Position numbers and translations under genes: made by a program | Assembly: GCF_007004735.1 (NCBI RefSeq) | Contig: NZ_SSNL01000005.1 | Coordinates: 1 to 64,000, forward strand | Reading direction: 5' to 3' | DNA from: Salinigranum halophilum | Lineage (GTDB): Archaea > Halobacteriota > Halobacteria > Halobacteriales > Haloferacaceae | DNA length: 64,000 bases | In this document: piece after piece, positions 58,469 to 64,000 of the stretch | Layout: the number at the start of each line of letters is the position of its first letter | How positions within the stretch are numbered: the stretch's first letter is position 1 | Notes under the pieces: model-generated | Seen by the model: only the letters and a program-made list of their open reading frames with translations | The model's database searches: none | What the model was told of the DNA's origin: nothing

Positions 58469-58975
58469 ATGGACACTGACGTGCCAGACCTCGGTATCGA
58501 GATTCCGGAGATCACCCAGATCGCGTTCGTCGTCCGAGACATCGACGACGGGATGGACCGCTTCGGCGGAATCCTCGGGATGGGCCCGTGGGACGTTTTC
58601 CGCTTCGAGCCACCGACGCTGACTGACACCACCTTCCGGGGCGAGCCACACGACTACTCGATGGTCCTCGCGCTGGCGTACGCCGGCGACACGATGATCG
58701 AACTCATCGAACCGCTGGAGGGGCCGAGCATCTACACCGAACACCTCGACGAGCACGGCGAGGGACTCCACCACGTCGCCTGCTTCGCCTTCGACGACAC
58801 CGAGGCCATCGTCGAGGAGTTCGAGGCGGCCGGGATGCCGGTGATACAGAGTGGTGTGTACGGGGAGACGCCGTACTGGTACTTCGACACGCAAGAACAG
58901 TTGAACGGCGTCATCTTCGAGACGGCGACGAACCTCGAAGCGATGCCCGAACCGGACCGGACCTATCCGGAGTGA
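58469..58975 (+). CDS. VOC-family protein (methylmalonyl-CoA epimerase/glyoxalase-like)
   Basis: A 168-residue protein with two betaalphabetabetabeta modules. 'ITQIAFVVRDIDDGMDRFGGILGMGPWDVF' (in two parts) begins the fold and 'GEGLHHVACFAFDD' carries a metal-site His; 'IELIEPLEGPS' and 'GVIFETATN' supply Glu residues. The first module has Gln-Ile-Ala in place of the usual His, so metal binding may differ. It sits between the E1-acoX operon and the E2 gene, which suggests a related pathway, but the reaction is not known. Confidence 0.75.
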   Translation: MDTDVPDLGIEIPEITQIAFVVRDIDDGMDRFGGILGMGPWDVFRFEPPTLTDTTFRGEPHDYSMVLALAYAGDTMIELIEPLEGPSIYTEHLDEHGEGLHHVACFAFDDTEAIVEEFEAAGMPVIQSGVYGETPYWYFDTQEQLNGVIFETATNLEAMPEPDRTYPE

Positions 58976-59033
58976 GGCGGCCGTCGACCGCCGCACACAG
59001 CAGGTGTTTTTCGAGAGGAACCGATTCCGACAG

Positions 59034-60632
59034 TCAGCGCCCGCCCGCGCTGATGACGAGCGGCCAGGGGTTCTCGACGTGTTCGACCAGCGACCCGAGG
59101 AACCGCGCCGCGTCGGCACCGTCGACGATGCGGTGGTCGAACGAGAGGTCGAACGAGATGCGCTTGCGGACGCCGACCTCGTCGTCGCCGATGGGGACCA
59201 CCTCGTCCTTGATGGTGTTCACCCCGAGGATGGCGACCTGCGGGGGGTTGATGACCGGGTCGAACGACTCCACGCCCAGAACGCCGAGGTTCGAGACGGT
59301 GAACGTCCCGCCCGAGAGGTCCTCCATCGTGTAGTCGCCCGAGAGCGACTTCTCCGTGACCGCGCGGCGCTTCTGGGCGAGTTCGGCCAGGGAGAGTTCG
59401 CCCACGTTTCGGACGACGGGCGCGATGAGCCCCTCGTCGATGTCGATGGCGACGCAGATGTCCTGGGCCCGGTGGAGGCGGTGGACCTCCTCTTCGAAGG
59501 TTGCGTTGAACGCGGGGTGCTCGTCGAGCGTGGCCGACAGCGCCAGCAGGAGGACGTCGTTGACGGTGACCTTCGGGTCGAGCGCGTCGTCCGCAGCGTC
59601 GGCGGCCGCCAACAACTCCTCGGCGTCGGCGCCGCGGTGCTCCGTGACGTGGACCGCCTCCCTGTCGCTTTGGCCCAGTCGGTTGGCGATGGTCCGACGC
59701 ATCCCGCTCAGTGGCCGCTCCTCGTCCCGCGTGCCGACGTCGGCGGCGTCTGCCTCCGCGGCCTCACCCTCGGCGACTTCGCCGTCCCCGGCCGCCCGGA
59801 CGTCCGCCTCGGTGATGGCCCCGCTGGGGCCGGACCCCTCGACGGTCGCGAGGTCGACGCCCAGTTCTCGAGCCAGCCGCCGGACGCGCGGCGGGGCGAA
59901 GACCCGGCCCTCGGCAGCCGACACCTCGGCCGGCTCCTCGTCTGCGCCCGCCTCCGCCGTCGCCGACTCGGCGGCCGCTTCGACGTCCTCCTCCGAGACC
60001 GCGCCCTGCGGACCCGTGCCCTCTACAGTCGTGAGATCGACGCCAAGCTCTTCGGCGCGCTTTTTCGCTCGCGGCGTCGCCTTCACCGACCCGGCGTCGC
60101 CACCGCTCTCTGCAGCGGCTTCGACGTCCTCCTCCGAGACCGCGCCCTGTGGTCCCGTGCCCTCCACGGTCGTGAGGTCGACGTCCAGTTCCTCGGCGCG
60201 TTTTTTCGCCCGCGGCGTCGCTTTCACCGACTCGGCCGACTGCGACCCACCTGTCGAGGTCGCCGACGGCCCGTCGAAGCTCGCCGCCTGCGGTGACGGC
60301 CCGTCACCGGACTCGGCCGCTTCGTCTTCGGTGTCGGCCTCCGCGTCGGGTTCGGCCGCCGACTCCCCCTCGAGGAGTCCCGAGACGTCCTCGTCGGGAC
60401 CACCGACGATGGCGACGTCGCCACCGGGTTCGACGCTGTCACCGACGTCGAGGAGCATCCGGTGGAGCACCCCGTCCTCGCGGACCTTGATCTCGCCGGT
60501 CGTCTTCTCGGACTCGATCTCGGCGACGACCTGTCCGGACTCGACCTCGTCGCCCTCGTCGACGAGCCACTCGACGATCGTCCCCTGGTCCATGTCCATA
60601 CCCAGCTTCGGCATCTTGACAACGTAGCCCAT
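59034..60632 (-). CDS. dihydrolipoamide acyltransferase (E2) with three subunit-binding domains
   Basis: A 532-residue E2. The lipoyl domain (1-80) has the lipoylated Lys43 in 'EIESEKTTG'. An acidic linker follows, then three peripheral subunit-binding domains at about 136-175, 183-222 and 246-281, where most E2 proteins have one. The first two are nearly identical in protein and DNA. The catalytic domain (about 305-532) contains 'SFDHRIVDGADAARFL' with the active His and Asp. It lies opposite the E1-acoX genes. The E3 gene (dihydrolipoamide dehydrogenase) is not in this window. Confidence 0.9.
   Translation of the reverse strand: MGYVVKMPKLGMDMDQGTIVEWLVDEGDEVESGQVVAEIESEKTTGEIKVREDGVLHRMLLDVGDSVEPGGDVAIVGGPDEDVSGLLEGESAAEPDAEADTEDEAAESGDGPSPQAASFDGPSATSTGGSQSAESVKATPRAKKRAEELDVDLTTVEGTGPQGAVSEEDVEAAAESGGDAGSVKATPRAKKRAEELGVDLTTVEGTGPQGAVSEEDVEAAAESATAEAGADEEPAEVSAAEGRVFAPPRVRRLARELGVDLATVEGSGPSGAITEADVRAAGDGEVAEGEAAEADAADVGTRDEERPLSGMRRTIANRLGQSDREAVHVTEHRGADAEELLAAADAADDALDPKVTVNDVLLLALSATLDEHPAFNATFEEEVHRLHRAQDICVAIDIDEGLIAPVVRNVGELSLAELAQKRRAVTEKSLSGDYTMEDLSGGTFTVSNLGVLGVESFDPVINPPQVAILGVNTIKDEVVPIGDDEVGVRKRISFDLSFDHRIVDGADAARFLGSLVEHVENPWPLVISAGGR
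59967..60227 (-). repeat. tandem 141-nt duplication within the E2 gene
   Basis: Bases 60108-60227 and 59967-60086 encode the first two subunit-binding domains with very few differences. The spacing of 141 nt (47 codons) keeps the frame. Confidence 0.75.
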
Positions 60633-60703
60633 GTCAGACAGATACACGAGCGAGTGGGTCAAAAAACTACAACACCCGGCGAAACAGGCCCCGTATCCCG
60701 AGT

Positions 60704-61408
60704 CTACGCGGCGTCGGCGACGGTCCCGACGCTCAGTCGGGCGTACCCCATCGCGTGCGTCTCGTGTTCGACGTCGACACAGCGGTCGAACAGCGCGCGG
60801 TGGGCGGCGACGACCCGCCGGTCGAGGAGCGCCGCCGGCGACGTCGCCAGTCGAGACCGGGTCCCCGGCGGCGAGGTGCCGCGAACGACGATGCGGAAGA
60901 CGTCGTTGAGTGGGCGGCCGACCGGGTGAGTGCTCCGCGCGAGGTCGAGGAGGCCGAGTCGTCCACCGGGCCCGACGATGTCGGCCCACGCGTGGACGAC
61001 GCTCGCGGGGTCTGTGAGCATGCCCGAGACGAACGAGGCGAAGACGGCGTCGGCGTCGCGGACGGGCGGGCGGGTGGCGTCGCCGCGGACCACGCCGACG
61101 TGCTCACAGTCGCCTGCGACCGTGTTCAGGCGTCGGTCGCGAGCGATTTCGAGGACGCCGGGGGTGAAGTCGACGCCGAGAACACGGCCCGCTGGGCCGA
61201 CCCGGGCGGCGAGAGACGGGAGGTTCGCACCGGTGCCACAGCCCATGTCGACGACGACCCCGCCGTCTGGTGGGGCGAGTCGCTCGGCGGCGCGCTCGCG
61301 GAGGCTCTGGACGCCCGGAGCGCGGCGGGCGATGGTGTCGTACAGGCGTGCCCACCGGGAGTAGAACGCCTGCGTCGTGGCGACGCCCCCCTCGGCGCGA
61401 CGGGTCAC
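60704..61408 (-). CDS. SAM-dependent class I methyltransferase
   Basis: A 234-residue methyltransferase. Motif I is 'VVDMGCGTGANL' (about residues 52-63), followed by 'VLGVDFTPGVLEIARDR' and 'DAVFASFVSGMLTDP' (motif IV region). It resembles the UbiE/arsenite group in overall pattern, but the substrate is uncertain. It starts within the last 4 nt of the HTH-ThiN gene (ATGA overlap). Confidence 0.82.
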   Translation of the reverse strand: MTRRAEGGVATTQAFYSRWARLYDTIARRAPGVQSLRERAAERLAPPDGGVVVDMGCGTGANLPSLAARVGPAGRVLGVDFTPGVLEIARDRRLNTVAGDCEHVGVVRGDATRPPVRDADAVFASFVSGMLTDPASVVHAWADIVGPGGRLGLLDLARSTHPVGRPLNDVFRIVVRGTSPPGTRSRLATSPAALLDRRVVAAHRALFDRCVDVEHETHAMGYARLSVGTVADAA

Positions 61409-62307
61409 AGCAGGTCGCGAACGCAGTCGGCGACGGTCGGCGCGTCCGGGCCGAGGAGATACGTGATGGGCTCGATGCCGTAGCCGCCGGTCTGATAGAG
61501 GACGAACACGTCGGTGAGCGCCGGGGCGTCGGCGAGCACCTCGCGGACGCCATCGACCTCGTCACCGTCGTCGGGCGAGAACTCGAGACAGACGTAGCCG
61601 GCCTCGGAGAGCGATTCGACGAGCGCCGGGTCGTACCGGACGTTGACCGCGGCGCGCGCTGACGTGGACTCGCGCGCGGCGAGTAAGACCGACGCGACGT
61701 ACTCGCTCACGCCGAACTCGGGGTCGCCGGGCACCGTCGCCTGCCCTTTCACGTCGAAGATGCGCCCAGGGACCGCCGCGACGTCGTCGAGCCCCGTCGC
61801 CTCGGGGAGGCACTCGACGAGGTTCGAGCCGACGTTGGGGATGAGCGTGGAGAAGCCCGAGGCGTTCGTGAGCGTCCGAATCCCACGTCTGACGGACGAG
61901 CGGACGCGCTCTGTGGTCCGGACCGCGCTGTCGGGGTCGTGGATACGCGCGTGGTCGACATCCGCGAGCGCCGGCATCATCTCCTCGTGGAGGTCGGCGA
62001 GGAGGTCGCCGCGCTCCAGCCGACGGATGAGAATCTCGCTCTCGACGAGTGCCTGCACCGGCGTCATGTCGCTGCTGGCGAGGCCCTCGCCGACCCGGGT
62101 CACGAGTTCGCGAACCCGGTCGTCGGTCGCGACCCGGTCGTTGCGGGCGACCTCGCCGTGGGCGTACTTCGAGACGGCGCTCTGGCTGATGCCCAGGACG
62201 GACGCAACCTCGCTCTGGGTGAGCCCCTGCGCGCGAAGGTCCTCAGCGAGCATCGAGCGGAACGTCGGGAGGAACTCCTCGACGACGACCTCCTCGATGA
62301 ACTTCAT
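61405..62307 (-). CDS. HTH-ThiN protein (ThiR-like regulator of thiamine genes)
   Basis: A 300-residue protein. An N-terminal helix-turn-helix (about residues 1-75, '[23 protein letters not shown]') is joined to a C-terminal ThiN domain (about 125-300, with '[24 protein letters not shown]' in two parts and '[15 protein letters not shown]'). In archaea, ThiN is either a thiamine phosphate synthase domain or, when fused to HTH, a repressor sensing thiamine phosphates. The HTH form suggests the latter. It overlaps dcd and the methyltransferase gene by 4 nt each. Confidence 0.85.
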   Translation of the reverse strand: MKFIEEVVVEEFLPTFRSMLAEDLRAQGLTQSEVASVLGISQSAVSKYAHGEVARNDRVATDDRVRELVTRVGEGLASSDMTPVQALVESEILIRRLERGDLLADLHEEMMPALADVDHARIHDPDSAVRTTERVRSSVRRGIRTLTNASGFSTLIPNVGSNLVECLPEATGLDDVAAVPGRIFDVKGQATVPGDPEFGVSEYVASVLLAARESTSARAAVNVRYDPALVESLSEAGYVCLEFSPDDGDEVDGVREVLADAPALTDVFVLYQTGGYGIEPITYLLGPDAPTVADCVRDLL

Positions 62308-62888
62308 CGGTCGGCGAACTCCGGGTCCTCGCCGATTCGGGACGCTTGCGGTCCGCGCTGACCCTGGTACTTCGAGCCCCGTTCGGTGCCGTACGGGCGC
62401 GTCGCCGGCGACGTTAGTTCGGTGAACGTCAGCTGAGAGATGCGCATGTCGGGCGTGAGGGCGACGGGTGCGCTCCCGAGGTTCGAGAGTTCGAGCGTGA
62501 TCTGTCCCTCGTACCCGGGATCACAGAGCCCGGCCGTCGCGTGAACGACGATGGCGAGTCGGCCGAGCGACGAGCGTCCCTCGACGTGAGCGACCAGATC
62601 TGGCGGGATCTCGACGCGCTCTTTGGTCGTCCCGAGGACGAAATCGCCCGGGTGGAGGATGAACTCCTCGCCCTCGGGAACGTGGGTCTCTCGGACGTAC
62701 TTCGACACCTCGTCCTCGCGGTTGGGATGAATACACGGGATGTTCGTCCGCTGGAACTCGAGAAACTCCGAGCCGAGACGGAGGTCGATACTCGACGGCT
62801 GGACCTGCATGTCGACGTCGTCGAGCGGTTCGACGACGAGGTCGCCCTCGTGCAGACGCGCGAGCAGGTCCGTATCGGAGAGAATCAT
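62304..62888 (-). CDS. dcd: dCTP deaminase
   Basis: A 194-residue trimeric deaminase that turns dCTP into dUTP. Marks are '[12 protein letters not shown]', '[17 protein letters not shown]', '[36 protein letters not shown]' (in parts; the catalytic Glu lies in the last portion) and '[12 protein letters not shown]'. The C-terminus '[12 protein letters not shown]' closes the site. It leads a three-gene overlapping operon with HTH-ThiN and the methyltransferase. A TATA-like AAACTAAATCC (minus strand, 62909-62919) precedes the ATG by 21-31 nt. Confidence 0.93.
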   Translation of the reverse strand: MILSDTDLLARLHEGDLVVEPLDDVDMQVQPSSIDLRLGSEFLEFQRTNIPCIHPNREDEVSKYVRETHVPEGEEFILHPGDFVLGTTKERVEIPPDLVAHVEGRSSLGRLAIVVHATAGLCDPGYEGQITLELSNLGSAPVALTPDMRISQLTFTELTSPATRPYGTERGSKYQGQRGPQASRIGEDPEFADR

Positions 62889-62908
62889 ACAGGGATGCCG
62901 GTTACGGG

Positions 62909-63003
62909 CGGATTTAGTTTTTCGTGTCGACGACGCGGGACGGAACACGTCGTGGACCTGTCGGAAGGCGTCCCGACACGTGTCGAGTGCAATACATATT
63001 TCA
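62909..63003. promoter_or_regulatory. divergent promoters for dcd and the receiver-PAS gene
   Basis: AAACTAAATCC on the minus strand (62909-62919) serves the dcd start at 62888. ATACATATTT on the plus strand (about 62993-63002) is about 25-34 nt before the GTG at 63027. Confidence 0.45.
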
Positions 63004-63026
63004 GTCCACACACACTGAACAGAACT

Positions 63027-63785
63027 GTGACGGACGGTCCTCCCGAACGAATCCACGTCCTCCACGTCGACGACGACCCGGACTTCCTCGCGCTCGTCAA
63101 GCAGTTCCTCGAGCGGGTCGACGAGGAACTCCGCGTGATTCCGGCCGAAGGTGTGCCAGCGGCGCTCGACCGCCTCCGGCGTGACGACCGCATCGAGTGC
63201 GTTCTGAGCGATTACGACATGCCGACCGTCGACGGACTCGACTTCCTCGCCCGTGTCAGGGACGTCGCCCCGCGACTTCCGTTCGTCCTCTACACCGGAC
63301 AGGGAGACGAGGCGGTGGCGGCCGCGGCGATCTCGGCCGGCGTGAACGACTACATCCAGAAGGGCGCGAGGACGACCCACTATCTCAAGCTCAGCGTCCG
63401 CATCAAACGCGAGGTCGAACGGCGACGGGCCGAAAGAGAGACCGAGACGCGCCTGGCGGCCCTGGAGGCCGCCCGGGACGGCATCTGTATCCTCGACGCT
63501 GACGGCCGTGTCGAGTACGCGAACGCGGCGTATCTGGACCTGTACGGCTACGAGCACGCCGACCTCGTCGGGACGCCGTGGGAACGGCTCCACCCCGAGT
63601 CCGAAGTCGAGTTCATCACCGCCGAGGTGCTTCCACACCTCGACGAGCACGGCGAGTGGGCGGGCGAGAGCGTCGGCCGCCGGGCGGACGGGACGACGTT
63701 CCCCGAGTCGAAATCGATGGCTGCACTCCCCGACGACAAACTCGTCATCGTCGCCACGGCGTTCACCGACTCGACGGCCACGTAG
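63027..63785 (+). CDS. receiver-PAS protein (response regulator without kinase)
   Basis: A 252-residue protein. The receiver domain (about 8-130) has acidic residues in '[10 protein letters not shown]', the phospho-acceptor Asp62 in 'LSDYDMP', a Thr/Ser in 'VLYTGQG' and Lys112 in 'YIQKGA'. A PAS domain follows (about 145-252, '[24 protein letters not shown]'). There is no kinase, DNA-binding or output domain, so it is probably an adaptor between kinases. The GTG start fits the TATA spacing; the longer upstream frame is a shadow of dcd on the other strand. Confidence 0.82.
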   Translation: MTDGPPERIHVLHVDDDPDFLALVKQFLERVDEELRVIPAEGVPAALDRLRRDDRIECVLSDYDMPTVDGLDFLARVRDVAPRLPFVLYTGQGDEAVAAAAISAGVNDYIQKGARTTHYLKLSVRIKREVERRRAERETETRLAALEAARDGICILDADGRVEYANAAYLDLYGYEHADLVGTPWERLHPESEVEFITAEVLPHLDEHGEWAGESVGRRADGTTFPESKSMAALPDDKLVIVATAFTDSTAT

Positions 63786-63850
63786 CCCGACGAGAGTCGA
63801 ACGAGCGCGCGGATAGCAGGAGACTTCAGCCCGGGCCGAGGAGGGATGGT

Positions 63851-64000
63851 ATGAAGCAAGCCATCGCGGCGCGGACCGACCTCGGCATGGGCCGGGGCAA
63901 GCTCGCCGCACAGGTCGCCCACGCGTCGTTGTCGGCGTACGAGGACGCCTCCGACGCGACGCGGAAGGCGTGGAAAGGGTCGGGACAGAAGAAGGTCGTC
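63851..64000 (+). CDS. pth2: peptidyl-tRNA hydrolase Pth2 (partial, runs off the right edge)
   Basis: The first 50 residues of archaeal/eukaryotic-type peptidyl-tRNA hydrolase. '[24 protein letters not shown]' (read in two parts) carries the conserved Lys and the GKxxxQxxHA signature. The enzyme frees tRNAs from stalled peptides. The C-terminal half is outside the window. Confidence 0.92.
   Translation, partial: MKQAIAARTDLGMGRGKLAAQVAHASLSAYEDASDATRKAWKGSGQKKVV

Noticed and set aside
62541-63026. N-terminal extension of the receiver-PAS gene
   Set aside because: These bases are dcd on the other strand. The GTG at 63027 has a suitable TATA box and begins just before the receiver fold.

Overview
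The window is chromosomal DNA from a haloarchaeon (class Halobacteria); the genus cannot be told from the sequence alone. The evidence is a high G+C content, very acidic proteins, archaeal-type genes (Nop10, archaeal IF2-alpha, ribosomal proteins L44e and S27e, GGGP synthase, pantoate kinase, PAC2, Pth2), an archaeal initiator tRNA, and TATA-like boxes about 24-34 nt upstream of many start codons, which implies mostly leaderless mRNAs. No rRNA, CRISPR array or intact insertion sequence was seen.

Layout. 1-4478: the tail of an acetyl-CoA synthetase-like gene, an amidohydrolase/DUF59 pair, an SDR and a tungsten-type aldehyde:ferredoxin oxidoreductase. 4518-13883: a universal stress protein, then a catabolic cluster with an RbsABC-like sugar importer, an SDR, a beta-keto acid cleavage enzyme, an IclR regulator, a Gfo/Idh/MocA dehydrogenase and a hydroxypyruvate isomerase-like TIM barrel. 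14168-16515: a carboxylesterase and ring-cleaving dioxygenase pair (MhqD/MhqO-like) and a LUD protein. 16910-16983: initiator tRNA-Met. 17056-20828: GtrA, a family 2 glycosyltransferase and a DUF2298 membrane protein, probably for cell-surface glycans. 22086-25939: L44e, S27e, aIF2-alpha, Nop10 and PAC2, interrupted by a histidine kinase gene; a second kinase with a LOV-type flavin domain follows. 28401-33540: PhzF, a phosphoribosyltransferase with an HD protein, an AEC transporter, an MTA phosphorylase and a small winged helix. 33560-38627: a DUF7518-smc-scpA operon. 38804-47342: GatB, topoisomerase I, a PQQ-type beta-propeller, GGGP synthase and AspRS. 47308-48450: repeated copies of the aspS tail, then a PIN toxin/antitoxin pair. 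48775-54008: two coenzyme A synthesis genes, a membrane cytochrome-molybdoenzyme fusion, an SDR, an aminotransferase and a small membrane protein. 54054-60632: a glutathionyl-hydroquinone reductase-like protein and a 2-oxoacid/acetoin dehydrogenase locus (E1-alpha, E1-beta, AcoX, a VOC protein, and E2 on the other strand). 60704-64000: a methyltransferase, an HTH-ThiN regulator and dCTP deaminase in one overlapping operon, a receiver-PAS protein, and the start of peptidyl-tRNA hydrolase.

The most unusual observation is at 47308-47612. The last codons of aspS, encoding [10 protein letters not shown], occur about five times. Several copies differ almost only at synonymous positions and one is inverted. 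This looks like a series of scars from elements that integrate at the 3' end of aspS, next to a toxin/antitoxin pair. Other points of interest are a LOV-domain kinase with all photochemical residues, a five-helix membrane protein fused to a molybdopterin domain through a twin-arginine helix, an E2 subunit with three subunit-binding domains, and a Rossmann-type reading frame with no usable start codon.
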